Shown here one piece after another: positions 32,529 through 40,798 of a stretch of DNA of 64,000 nt. Both the position numbers and the translations under genes were made by a program. This DNA is from Muriicola marianensis. GTDB lineage: Bacteria; Bacteroidota; Bacteroidia; Flavobacteriales; Flavobacteriaceae. The notes below the pieces were generated by a model. The model had not been told where the DNA came from and made no database searches. It saw nothing but the letters and a program-made list of their open reading frames with translations. The number at the start of each line of letters is the position of its first letter. The stretch's first letter is position 1. The stretch spans positions 620,001 through 684,000 of the forward strand of contig NZ_BMFH01000001.1 in the NCBI RefSeq assembly GCF_014638095.1, in the 5' to 3' direction.

Positions 32529-34598
32529 TCAATGCCAGAAGGTCAGGACGTTTTGAAAAGCATCCAAGTCCCTATAAGGCCTCATTAGCACATCGTCGTG
32601 AAATGTCCCGGGGTTGTAGCGCTTTCCGGCGGCAACGGCCCTGATAAGATGCTGAATGGTAAGATCCGTGTTTCCCGTGAAGGCATGGTAACGGGCCTTG
32701 GCATAGTCTATGGCACCGTATTGATAATCCGTACGGAGTCCTTCCAGCTGTTCCAGCACCTCTTCCGCTTTTTCCACTCCGCCCGTTTTCCAGAGTGACA
32801 TAGCCAGAAAGGCATTAAAGTCGATATCATCTGGGTTCAATGAGACAAGCTCCTCCAGATGTTTCACAGCCCTGGGGTAATCTCCCTTGTAAAAATGAGC
32901 CATGGCCATTTGTTCTAACTCGACTTCGGTCAGTTCCTTGTCTGACATTTCGAAGGACCCCAGCAGCAAATCCAGGTAGGAATCCGAGACTTCCTTTTTC
33001 CCCTGAAGCAGGAATTGTTTGCCTAACAGCAGACATTTATCCCGCCATATTTTATTATTTCCCGTGAGTTTTACGGTGGTAAGGATCTCATCGACCTTAT
33101 CCCGCTCCCCCGTTCTCACAAAGGCGTACAGCAGGACGTCCTTTACCCAGTAGAATTCCTTGACGGTGCCATATTTACCAAACATTTCAATGGGAACCTC
33201 GGGCCTGCCTAAGGCGATGTCGGCCATGCCCTTGGTATAGAACCTGTATTCACATGTAAGGCAGTTCAGGCTGTCTATCTTTTCCATGGCCAATTGTTTA
33301 GTGTAAATAGAGTCTACCGCCTCCGGCCTGTTGACGAACTGCAGGGCTACGACCATGGTACTGCTATTGTTGTTCAGATCATCAGGCTCCCAATTGTATT
33401 CCTTTTTCAGGTAGGTGAAGGCCTTCTTATTGTCTCCCCTTACCAGGGCATTCCACAGTTTGACGATGTTTTTTTGCCGGCTGCCTTTCAGGTCATCCCT
33501 GGCCAATGCCTGTATAAGGGAATCCGTCTTTCCGAACTCTCCTATATTGTAGTAGTAGGTGATCCGGTGCATTTTAGGTTCAAAATAATTGCTGTCCAGG
33601 GCTATGGCCTCGTTCATGATCCGCAGGTACTCCGGATCGGTATTGTCAACATTTTCGGCCTCCAGGATCATTTTGTAGGCCTCATAATTGGGGGGTTCTT
33701 CTTCATAAAGGGTCCACCTTTCCTTCTCACCCAGGAGAGAACCCAGCAGTCGCTGTTTGAGTTCTTCAATACATTCCAGCGGATTGTCTGTGGCGCAGGA
33801 AACAGGCTCTATGGTCTCCAGTGTTTCATTCATATTTCCGTCGAGGATGGCACACTGGATGAGCAATTTGCCGTTACTGAGGTAGTATTTCCCCGTAATC
33901 ACCTTTCCCGGTTTGAGAACTTCCGTAAGAATGCTGTTCTCGTCATCAGAAACAATGGATGCCTTCATGACGGTATTGTATTGCTCCAATACCTTGGGAG
34001 AGATCACCTGTCCCATCTCATTTTGTGTGATCCCGTGGATGATCCAGTCGACCGCCATTTTCCCCACCACATCCAGATCTGCATTCATAGTATTATTCTC
34101 AAACGACAGTACGGCTACCTTGTCATTCCTGTCTTCGGATGGAAAAGTAAAAGCCCCCGGATCCGGTTCTGTGATGAAATTGGCCCGCACGATCCAGGAA
34201 ACGGAGCCCAGTGAAAGGAGGAAGATAAACGTGAGAAAGGCGAAATACATCTTTTGAAAGGGACTGTAGAAACGTATGCCCGGCAGATGTTTCTTAGTTT
34301 TATCGGTTGGATTTTCTTTCGGATCAACATCCTCTCCCCTGACTATCTTCAGGTTATTGCTGCGGTCCGAGTCCTGTTCTGCGGGTTTTAGTCGGTACCG
34401 CCAGATGAGATAGGTGTAAAAAGGAAAGCCTGCGATCAAAACCAGGAGGAGGTAGGTCATGGAGATCTTTGGCAGGCCAAAGGGTTCACGGATCTCGGAA
34501 AAGACCTGTATCAGGACCCATCCGCTCACGATGTAGATGGAGAGATGCTTGAAAACGTCTCTCTGATGACATTCCTTGACGAATTCCCGAAGTTGCAT
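32529..34598 (-). CDS. Membrane-anchored TolB-N-like/TPR protein (paralogue B)
   Basis: A 689-residue paralogue of the 28558-30636 protein with the same order of parts: N-terminal FVKECHQRDVFKHLSIYIVSGWVLIQVFSEI, two membrane helices to about residue 70, a third at about 118-140, a TolB-N-like domain (KVAVLSFENNTMNADLDVVGKMAVDWIIHG) and about 370 residues of TPR. The C-termini also match (IQHLIRAVAAGKRYNPGTFHDDVLM against LKYLLQAVAAGKRFTSTTFHNDYLF). Unlike paralogue A it has no caspase next to it. The duplication probably arose locally, with the micropeptide, fasciclin and ArsC-like genes between the copies. Confidence 0.8.
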   Translation of the reverse strand: MQLREFVKECHQRDVFKHLSIYIVSGWVLIQVFSEIREPFGLPKISMTYLLLVLIAGFPFYTYLIWRYRLKPAEQDSDRSNNLKIVRGEDVDPKENPTDKTKKHLPGIRFYSPFQKMYFAFLTFIFLLSLGSVSWIVRANFITEPDPGAFTFPSEDRNDKVAVLSFENNTMNADLDVVGKMAVDWIIHGITQNEMGQVISPKVLEQYNTVMKASIVSDDENSILTEVLKPGKVITGKYYLSNGKLLIQCAILDGNMNETLETIEPVSCATDNPLECIEELKQRLLGSLLGEKERWTLYEEEPPNYEAYKMILEAENVDNTDPEYLRIMNEAIALDSNYFEPKMHRITYYYNIGEFGKTDSLIQALARDDLKGSRQKNIVKLWNALVRGDNKKAFTYLKKEYNWEPDDLNNNSSTMVVALQFVNRPEAVDSIYTKQLAMEKIDSLNCLTCEYRFYTKGMADIALGRPEVPIEMFGKYGTVKEFYWVKDVLLYAFVRTGERDKVDEILTTVKLTGNNKIWRDKCLLLGKQFLLQGKKEVSDSYLDLLLGSFEMSDKELTEVELEQMAMAHFYKGDYPRAVKHLEELVSLNPDDIDFNAFLAMSLWKTGGVEKAEEVLEQLEGLRTDYQYGAIDYAKARYHAFTGNTDLTIQHLIRAVAAGKRYNPGTFHDDVLMRPYRDLDAFQNVLTFWH

Positions 34599-34777
34599 GG
34601 TGGTTGGTATTCCTACTCAAGATAAGAATAAATTGAGAAGTAATGTTTGAATCTATTCCATAGAATCCTTAAATCCAAACCATTGAGTCAGAGGTCTCTC
34701 TTTTTTTGGTACCTTTCTGAAGCCGGGATTGGTCACCCACCTACTATTCAAATCGAATCACAAAACGCCAAAACACC

Positions 34778-35662
34778 ATGAAAAAATTAAAGAAAGAACA
34801 GATCATGCAGGAGGTGTTCGACCTCTACGATGCCTATGCGCATAACAAGCTGCAAAGGAGGGAATTCATAGAAAAGCTGTCGGTGTATGCGGTCGGTGGG
34901 ATCACGGTGGCCTCCCTGATGAGCTTTCTGATGCCGAATTACAGGGATACCCTCCTGGTAAAGCAGGACGATCCTTCCCTGGATTCAGGTTATATTACCT
35001 ATAACTCCCCGAATGGCGGAGGCGAGATCCGGGGATTGCTCTCCATGCCTAAGAAGCGGGAGGGCACCCTGGGAGGTATCGTGGTGGTCCATGAGAACCG
35101 TGGCCTCAATCCCTATATAGAAGATACCGCAAGAAGGGCCGCCCTGGCCGGGTTTGTGACCCTGGCCCCTGATGCTTTGTGGCCCCTGGGTGGATATCCC
35201 GGAAATGACGATGAAGGCAGGGCTATGCAGCGTGAACGCGACCGGAACGAGATGCTGGAGGATTTTATCGCAGCTTTCAATTACCTGAAAGGTCATGAAG
35301 CCTGTAACGGGAAAGTTGGCGTTGTCGGTTTCTGTTTCGGGGGATGGATCTCCAATATGATGGCCGTGAAAGTACCCGATCTGGCAGCTTCTGTACCCTT
35401 TTACGGGGGGCAGCCCAAGGAGGATATCGATAAGATCAATGCACCTCTTATGCTGCAGTTTGCCGGACTGGATGAACGTGTCAATGCCGGGTGGCCTGCC
35501 TATGAAGAAGCCCTGAAAAAGCACGGGAAGGAGTACGTGGCCTATACGTATCCGGATGTAAACCACGGCTTCCACAACACCAGTACACCCCGGTATGACA
35601 AGCCTTCGGCCGAACTGGCCTGGGGCAGGACGATCGAATTTTTTAAGGAGAAGCTCCGGTAA
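34778..35662 (+). CDS. Dienelactone hydrolase-family protein with Tat-like signal
   Basis: A 294-residue alpha/beta hydrolase. An N-terminal extension has LQRREFIEKLSVYAVGGITVASLMSFL, resembling a twin-arginine signal or anchor. The hydrolase starts at about residue 70: VVVHENRGLNPYI, nucleophile Cys in GFCFGG, acid Asp in FAGLDERVNA and His in DVNHGFHN, the classic Cys-Asp-His set of dienelactone hydrolases. The Tat-anchored form is known in Bacteroidetes and as YghX in enterobacteria. The substrate is unknown. Confidence 0.88.
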   Translation: MKKLKKEQIMQEVFDLYDAYAHNKLQRREFIEKLSVYAVGGITVASLMSFLMPNYRDTLLVKQDDPSLDSGYITYNSPNGGGEIRGLLSMPKKREGTLGGIVVVHENRGLNPYIEDTARRAALAGFVTLAPDALWPLGGYPGNDDEGRAMQRERDRNEMLEDFIAAFNYLKGHEACNGKVGVVGFCFGGWISNMMAVKVPDLAASVPFYGGQPKEDIDKINAPLMLQFAGLDERVNAGWPAYEEALKKHGKEYVAYTYPDVNHGFHNTSTPRYDKPSAELAWGRTIEFFKEKLR

Positions 35663-35700
35663 GCTAGTTCAGGGACCTGAATTAGTCGGATACTTTATAA

Positions 35701-35802
35701 GAAAAAAAACCTATCAAAACCAGAATCGGAAGACGGGCATTTATCAGGAACACTTGTCTGGCAGGGGGCGGACTCATGCTGGGAATTAGTTGGCTGAATT
35801 AA
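35701..35802 (+). pseudogene. Relic of a Tat-exported molybdoenzyme-type gene (signal peptide only)
   Basis: A 33-codon stretch reads KTRIGRRAFIRNTCLAGGGL followed by MLGISWLN and a stop. This is a textbook Tat signal, closest in pattern to those of xanthine dehydrogenase/isoquinoline oxidoreductase large subunits. It has no start codon (preceded by an in-frame stop at 35698-35700) and no mature protein follows. I read it as the leftover 5' end of a deleted gene. It could be fusion debris rather than a decayed native gene. Confidence 0.55.
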
Positions 35803-35913
35803 CCCCTATCTTTACATATACCCCGCAGGTATAGGTCTAAGCCTATTCCCCTTATTTCAAAAGATGGGAGATCATTAAACAGGCTGACTTGTACGGCTTG
35901 AAATAAGGAAATC

Positions 35914-36414
35914 ATGGTCGTGATCGTATTAGGTTTACCGGGATCAGGCAAGAGCTATTTTGCCGAAAAACTTGCCGGGAAGATTGAGGCAGAATATATC
36001 AGCAGTGACCGATTGCGAAAGGAACTATTCGCAGAACGCACGTATTCCAAAGCAGAAAAGGCCCGGGTGTACGAAGAGATGCTCAAGAGAACGGAACTGG
36101 CTATTTCTAACAATAAGCCTGTAGTTCTGGATGCTACTTTCTACGAGGAGGAAACGCGGGAAATGTTCCTGGAAAATTTAGGAATACAAACTTTTATCGT
36201 TGAAATACAGGCCTCCGAATCCCTTATCAAAGAGCGGCTAAAGAAAAAACGGCTTTACAGTGAGGCGGATTTTGAGGTATACCAGATGATCCGCAACAAA
36301 TGGATTGAAGTAAAACAGCCGCGTCTCATCTTAAAATCTACTGATACCAACGTTGACGATATGCTCAACAGGGCTTTAGAATACCTGAGTAATGACACCG
36401 GAACAGATCCATAA
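35914..36414 (+). CDS. P-loop kinase-like ATPase
   Basis: A 166-residue soluble protein with Walker A in VLGLPGSGKSYFAE and a Walker-B-like VVLDATFYEEE; the rest fits the AAA_33/zeta-toxin-like small-kinase fold (IKERLKKKRLYSEADFEVY). Its last 23 nt overlap the next gene, an APH-fold kinase. In many proteobacteria these two domains are one chain, in the order APH then ATPase; here they are separate genes in reversed order. They probably act together in phosphorylating an unknown small molecule. Confidence 0.8.
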   Translation: MVVIVLGLPGSGKSYFAEKLAGKIEAEYISSDRLRKELFAERTYSKAEKARVYEEMLKRTELAISNNKPVVLDATFYEEETREMFLENLGIQTFIVEIQASESLIKERLKKKRLYSEADFEVYQMIRNKWIEVKQPRLILKSTDTNVDDMLNRALEYLSNDTGTDP

Positions 36415-37408
36415 ACTAATTACCGAAGGGGAATTCCCTGAATTCTCTTCCGGACGGGAATTGATCGAGACCCATATCTCCTGGGTCATTCTGTGCGATG
36501 AATTTGTGTACAAGATCAAAAAGCCGATCAGGTATTCCTTCCTCGACTTTCATTCCCTGGAAAAGCGGAAATTCTTCTGCGAAAGGGAACTGGAGCTAAA
36601 CAAGCGATTTGCCAAGGACATTTACCTGGAAGTATTGCCTATCTACGAGGTCAACGGAACATTAAAGATAGGCGAACACCGTGGATCCCTTGTCGATTAC
36701 ACTCTGAAGATGCGCAAGCTCGATCCTGACAAGCGACTGGACAAACTGCTCAGGCGGGGTGAAGTCAGCGCCGATGACATCAAATCCCTGGCATTGTGGG
36801 TTGCAGATTTCCACAATAAATCGGCCGTGATCCGGGAAAAGAACATATTGGACGTGGGAGTAAAATTCAACGATCTGACGACTCAAAAGGAATTGATTTC
36901 TACCGGACTCGGGGAAGCCCGGGCCCGGATCATCGACTGGTCTGTCGAGGTTTCCGATATGTTCTTGCAGAAAAACGAAGCCTTGCTGACTGAACGTCTG
37001 AAAGCCGGCTTTTACAGGGATTGCCACGGTGACCTGCATGCGAGGAACATTTTTATGTTGCCGGCGCCCCAGCCGTTTGATTGCCTGGAGTTCAATGACG
37101 ACTACCGACAGATGGACGTGCTCAATGAGATAGCCTTTCTCTGCATGGACCTGGACGCCTTTGAAGAACACAGCTTGTCAGATTTGTGTATCCAGCACTA
37201 CAATCTTTATTTTCCCGCGATACGGACGACAGAAGAACGGGATCTTTTTGAATACTACAAGGCCTATCGTGCCAATGTGCGGGCCAAGGTCAACAGCCTC
37301 CGGGCAGGGAGTGAATCAGACATGGACAAAAAAGAAAAGATGCTGGCCGAGACACAAAAGTATTTGGGGATGATGGAAGGGTATCTTCAAGCCCTTACCA
37401 TTGCTTAA
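36392..37408 (+). CDS. APH-fold phosphotransferase (partner of the P-loop ATPase)
   Basis: A 338-residue protein of the aminoglycoside-phosphotransferase fold: VILCDEFVYKIKKPIRYSFLDF near the start (nucleotide-binding Lys), catalytic loop YRDCHGDLHARNIFM (H-G-D-x-H-x-x-N) and metal-binding DCLEFNDDYR. The gene overlaps the P-loop ATPase by 23 nt. In the fused version the pair is annotated as a bifunctional aminoglycoside phosphotransferase/ATP-binding protein. Nothing here supports antibiotic resistance; a metabolic kinase is more likely. Confidence 0.82.
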   Translation: MTPEQIHKLITEGEFPEFSSGRELIETHISWVILCDEFVYKIKKPIRYSFLDFHSLEKRKFFCERELELNKRFAKDIYLEVLPIYEVNGTLKIGEHRGSLVDYTLKMRKLDPDKRLDKLLRRGEVSADDIKSLALWVADFHNKSAVIREKNILDVGVKFNDLTTQKELISTGLGEARARIIDWSVEVSDMFLQKNEALLTERLKAGFYRDCHGDLHARNIFMLPAPQPFDCLEFNDDYRQMDVLNEIAFLCMDLDAFEEHSLSDLCIQHYNLYFPAIRTTEERDLFEYYKAYRANVRAKVNSLRAGSESDMDKKEKMLAETQKYLGMMEGYLQALTIA

Positions 37409-37431
37409 AAGTAACTAAGGCTTCTTTCCCT

Positions 37432-38418
37432 TTAGTTCTTCCCTCCTTTTTCCTTGAGCTGTTGCCTCTCAAGCTTCCTGAAATAGCCACGGGTGAGGAA
37501 GTTGTGCTTCAGGGCCTCCATATTCTGGTTGAATTTTTCCACCCCCTCTTCTACATTTTTCACCGTGTTTTCCAATTGACGAACAAGGAGGGTATCCTGG
37601 GTCAGGTAACGCACGGCCCCTCCTTCCCTGTCGATTCCCGTCATAAGGGTATCCAATTTAATCACGACATTTTCAAGGCCCTGGCTCGAAGATTCCAAAT
37701 TATTGATAACGCTTCTGATCTGATTTGTTGTAAGGCTGTCTGCCAACAGCAGTCCGGCTGCGCTTTGCTCAAAATCGATCTTTTGCATGATCTTGTTTAA
37801 TTCTGACAACGCCGCATTCGCCTGGCTACTGGTTTGTTTCAGGTTGGTTATGGTCTGTTGAAGGTCACCGGCCATCACCGTGTCGTTCAAAAGTCGGCCA
37901 AAGGTACCTTTCCCCCTTACCAGTGCCTGTGATACCTTTAGCAGATCGGCAGTCAGAAGGGCGGCATTTTCATTGGTGGTATTCAGGGTACTGAGAATAT
38001 CCTGAGTCGCGATCTTGCTATAGGATCTCAGTTGATCTCCCGGTTCAACGAGGAGTGTATCCCCTTCGGAAGGCACTATATTGACCAGCATACTACCCAC
38101 CAGTCCGTCCGTACCTATCATGGCCACAGCATCTTTTCTGATATGGTCGCGCATTTTGTCGTCTATGATCATATACACCTTGATGGTAGTGTCGTTGATC
38201 ATTTCGATGCGATTGACTGTCCCCACATTGATCCCGGAAAACCGGACATTATTCCCTTTTTGCAGGCCGCTTGCATTCTTAAAATCGGCGTTGAGCTGAA
38301 ACGTATTTCCGAAAAGGTTTTGCTGATTCCCGATCAGGTAAGCTGCTATCACCAATAATACAGTTCCAATGACCACAAACACGCCAAGTCTTATATTGTT
38401 TGCCCTTGTTTTTTCCAT
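37432..38418 (-). CDS. mlaD: MlaD-like MCE-domain substrate-binding protein
   Basis: A 328-residue protein with one N-terminal membrane helix (about 11-30) and an MCE domain at about 38-115 (FKNASGLQKGNNVRFSGINVGTVNRIEM). A long helical tail follows (about 150-320). It carries lipid between inner and outer membranes, acting with the permease and ATPase directly upstream. The gap to the ATPase gene is only 4 nt. It is longer than E. coli MlaD (about 183) because of the helical tail, as usual in Bacteroidetes. Confidence 0.9.
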   Translation of the reverse strand: MEKTRANNIRLGVFVVIGTVLLVIAAYLIGNQQNLFGNTFQLNADFKNASGLQKGNNVRFSGINVGTVNRIEMINDTTIKVYMIIDDKMRDHIRKDAVAMIGTDGLVGSMLVNIVPSEGDTLLVEPGDQLRSYSKIATQDILSTLNTTNENAALLTADLLKVSQALVRGKGTFGRLLNDTVMAGDLQQTITNLKQTSSQANAALSELNKIMQKIDFEQSAAGLLLADSLTTNQIRSVINNLESSSQGLENVVIKLDTLMTGIDREGGAVRYLTQDTLLVRQLENTVKNVEEGVEKFNQNMEALKHNFLTRGYFRKLERQQLKEKGGKN

Positions 38419-38422
38419 GGTG

Positions 38423-39220
38423 TTACTTTTTAAAGAATGCTTCTACTTTCGGGTCTTTGTCGGAGGATAGTTCGGCATACGTTCCTTCGGCATAATTGAT
38501 ACCATCAACCAGTAGGACCATGCGTTCGGATATGACCCTGGCACAGTCAACATCATGAGTGATAATAAGCGAAGAGGTGTTGTATTTCTTCTGAATACTC
38601 CGCATAAGTTCAATGATTTCCTTGGCTGTTATAGGATCGAGTCCGCTCGTTGGTTCATCATACAGGATCACTTTGGGTTTCAGTATGAGTGTACGGGCCA
38701 GGGCCACCCGTCTCTTCATCCCGCCCGACAATTCCTCAGGCATAAGATCGAGGGTATGGGCCAGCCCCACATTTTCAAGGGCTTCCAGTACCATAGGTTC
38801 CGTATCAGCAAAAGCACCTAGTTTTTCCTTATGCCTGCGCATGGGAAATTCCAGGTTCTCTCGCACCGTCATGGAGTCATACAAGGCACTGCCCTGAAAA
38901 AGAAAACCGATATCCGCTCTCAGGGTATCGAGCTGAGCCCGGTCCAGAGTGTTCACTTCCTTACCCAAAACTTCGATATAACCGCTATCTGCCTGCATCA
39001 GTCCAACCAGGCACTTGATCATCACAGATTTGCCCGAACCTGATTTACCCATGATCACCAGATTCTCGCCTTCGTAGAGTCTCAGATTAAATCCATTGAG
39101 CACATGGTTATCCCCAAAACTCTTCCGCAGATCCCTGATTTCTATGACCACCTTCCTACCCTCCGGATCTTTTTGTAAGGTCCCGTTTTTTACATATGGT
39201 ATGTGGGTTCTCTGGTTCAT
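38423..39220 (-). CDS. mlaF: MlaF-like ABC transporter ATPase
   Basis: The start at 39220 is chosen because it lies just past the permease stop (39222) and gives the usual MlaF length of about 265 residues; a longer upstream reading frame overlaps the permease. Walker A is MGKSGSGKS, the signature LSGGMKRR, Walker B ILYDEPTSGLD, and the switch His lies in IITHD. It drives phospholipid transport through MlaE. Confidence 0.92.
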   Translation of the reverse strand: MNQRTHIPYVKNGTLQKDPEGRKVVIEIRDLRKSFGDNHVLNGFNLRLYEGENLVIMGKSGSGKSVMIKCLVGLMQADSGYIEVLGKEVNTLDRAQLDTLRADIGFLFQGSALYDSMTVRENLEFPMRRHKEKLGAFADTEPMVLEALENVGLAHTLDLMPEELSGGMKRRVALARTLILKPKVILYDEPTSGLDPITAKEIIELMRSIQKKYNTSSLIITHDVDCARVISERMVLLVDGINYAEGTYAELSSDKDPKVEAFFKK

Positions 39221-39221
39221 A

Positions 39222-40028
39222 CTACAATTCGTAAAAAATATCGGATACAAAGACAGCGATAAAATCCACCATAAACAGTAAAAGTGAAGCCGTGACCACT
39301 GCCGTGTTGGCAGCAATCCCCACTCCTGCCGTTCCTTTTTTGCTGAAATATCCCTTATAACAGCCTACCAGACCGATCACAAAACCAAAAAAGAAGGACT
39401 TGACCGTGGCAGGTATCAGGTCGCCATACCCAAGTGCATTAAATACCGTATTAAAATAGAGCTGAAATGAAACATCACCTTTCAGATTTTCTACCAATGC
39501 TGAGCCAAAGAGGGCTACCAGATCTCCAAAAACGACCAGCAGGGGAAGCATGAGGGTGGTAGCCAAAATACGGGTCACCACCAGAAATTTGAAAGGGTTG
39601 GTTCCGGAAACCTCCATGGCATCTATTTGCTCCGTCACCCTCATAGACCCCAATTCTGCTCCCATCCCGGAGGCGACACGCCCGGCACAGATCAGGGCTG
39701 TGATCACAGGACCTATCTCGCGAACGATAGAGATTCCCACCATGTTCGGCATCCAGGAAACCGCTCCAAATTCTATGAGGGTCGGCCTGGATTGCAGGGT
39801 GAGCACCAGGCCGATGATAAAACCGGTGACCACGACCAACATCAACGATCTGTTACCAACATTGTAACACTGCCGAAGCAGTTCCCTGAATTCCATAGGT
39901 GGTTTAATGACTTCTCTGAAGAAACGGGCGGCGAAATAAGCAAGGGCACCTGTTTCCTGAAAGAAATTCATCACGGCCCCATAAAATCTGTTGGCCAAGC
40001 GTCTTTGAGTCTGTTGCCCGACAGTCAT
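39222..40028 (-). CDS. mlaE: MlaE-like permease
   Basis: A 268-residue inner-membrane permease with five to six helices and the MlaE signature RIVREIGPVITALICAGRVASGMGAELGSMRVTEQIDAM. It is the first gene of the mlaEFD operon, overlapping or abutting the ATPase gene. The set maintains outer-membrane lipid asymmetry or imports lipids. No mlaA, mlaB or mlaC gene is next to it, as is common in Bacteroidetes. Confidence 0.92.
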   Translation of the reverse strand: MTVGQQTQRRLANRFYGAVMNFFQETGALAYFAARFFREVIKPPMEFRELLRQCYNVGNRSLMLVVVTGFIIGLVLTLQSRPTLIEFGAVSWMPNMVGISIVREIGPVITALICAGRVASGMGAELGSMRVTEQIDAMEVSGTNPFKFLVVTRILATTLMLPLLVVFGDLVALFGSALVENLKGDVSFQLYFNTVFNALGYGDLIPATVKSFFFGFVIGLVGCYKGYFSKKGTAGVGIAANTAVVTASLLLFMVDFIAVFVSDIFYEL

Positions 40029-40203
40029 AATCTTAAAGGTAGTTTATCACTCTGAATTGAAAAATGATATTGATCATGCCGGGAATTCACTCTTTCTTAG
40101 TGCCAGAACGTACAATTCAATATCTTTATCTCAGGATATTCTTACCGTGGAGATGGAGTTGAAGAACTGAACTCCCGGACATGGCTGGTGTTTCGGGATC
40201 GGT

Positions 40204-40380
40204 GATCCTGAAGGGAGAGAATCTGCAGTAAAGTGAACCTGTTCGCTGCGCTCAAACAGTTTCTTTCCTAACTTAAAAAAGGATTACGCCCGGAAAGTAG
40301 AGCATAGCTCACTTTCGGGCGTGATCCTGAAGGGGGGAGGTGACAGTAAAGTGAACCTATTCGCTACGCTTACTTTGTTT
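40204..40380. repeat. Intergenic direct repeats and a long hairpin
   Basis: Two related copies of about 50 nt (GATCCTGAAGG..GTAAAGTGAACCT..TTCGCT..CGCT) lie at 40204-40256 and 40323-40373. Between them at 40286-40322 is a hairpin with 12-bp arms (ACGCCCGgAAAGT / ACTTTCGGGCGT). This is part of a gap from 40029 to 40469 without a gene. It may be a dispersed intergenic element; no open reading frame is seen. Confidence 0.65.
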
Positions 40381-40434
40381 TTTATTTTCCTGACTCTCAT
40401 CAGAATGAATTCCACTCACTTCAGGAAAATAAAA

Positions 40435-40458
40435 AACCATCGCCTAAAGACGATGGTT
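40435..40458 (-). terminator. Terminator after tRNA-Pro/tRNA-Ser
   Basis: AACCATCG and CGATGGTT form an 8-bp stem followed on the minus strand by TTTTTATTTT. It lies 11 nt beyond the tRNA-Pro 3' end. Confidence 0.85.
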
Positions 40459-40469
40459 CTACTTTACTG

Positions 40470-40544
40470 TCGGGGTGGCAGGATTCGAACCTGCGACCTC
40501 CTGCTCCCAAAGCAGGCGCGATAACCGGGCTACGCTACACCCCG
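40470..40544 (-). tRNA. tRNA-Pro (anticodon TGG)
   Basis: On the minus strand: acceptor CGGGGTG/CACCCCG, anticodon arm CCTGC-TTTGGGA-GCAGG with anticodon TGG, T arm GCAGG-TTCGAAT-CCTGC, discriminator A. It lies downstream of tRNA-Ser with 83 nt between; the spacer has a GGCGGAC-GT-GTCCGCC hairpin at 40586-40601. Confidence 0.93.
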
Positions 40545-40627
40545 AGGCAGCTATTGCTGCATATACCAAATTAAGAACATATTTAGGCGGACGTGTCCGC
40601 CGGAGCTGCGTTTTAACACAGCGGAGG

Positions 40628-40711
40628 CGGAGAGACTGGGACTCGAACCCAGGCGACACTTACGCGTCGACAGATTAGCAATCTGCTCCGTTACCACTCC
40701 GGCACCTCTCC
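40628..40711 (-). tRNA. tRNA-Ser (anticodon GCT)
   Basis: On the minus strand: acceptor GGAGAGG/TCTCTCC, anticodon arm AGATT-GCTAATCT with anticodon GCT, a long variable arm (GTCGACGCGTAAGTGTCGC region) as in class II tRNAs, T arm CTGGG-TTCGAGT-CCCAG, discriminator G. Probably transcribed together with tRNA-Pro. Confidence 0.93.
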
Positions 40712-40798
40712 AAAATTTCAATCACTCAAAAATGATCTTACGATTCATCAATGAAGCGGGTGCAAAAGTACTTTTTCAGTGGTAATAACGCAACTTTT

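Noticed and set aside
27106-34598. A complete phage-defence island around the caspase gene.
   Set aside because: No nuclease, TIR, CARF, STAND ATPase, toxin-antitoxin pair, integrase or transposase is present; only the protease and membrane TPR proteins are seen.
36392-37408. APH-fold protein as an aminoglycoside-resistance gene.
   Set aside because: It matches the housekeeping-type APH/ATPase pair and has no mobile-element context.
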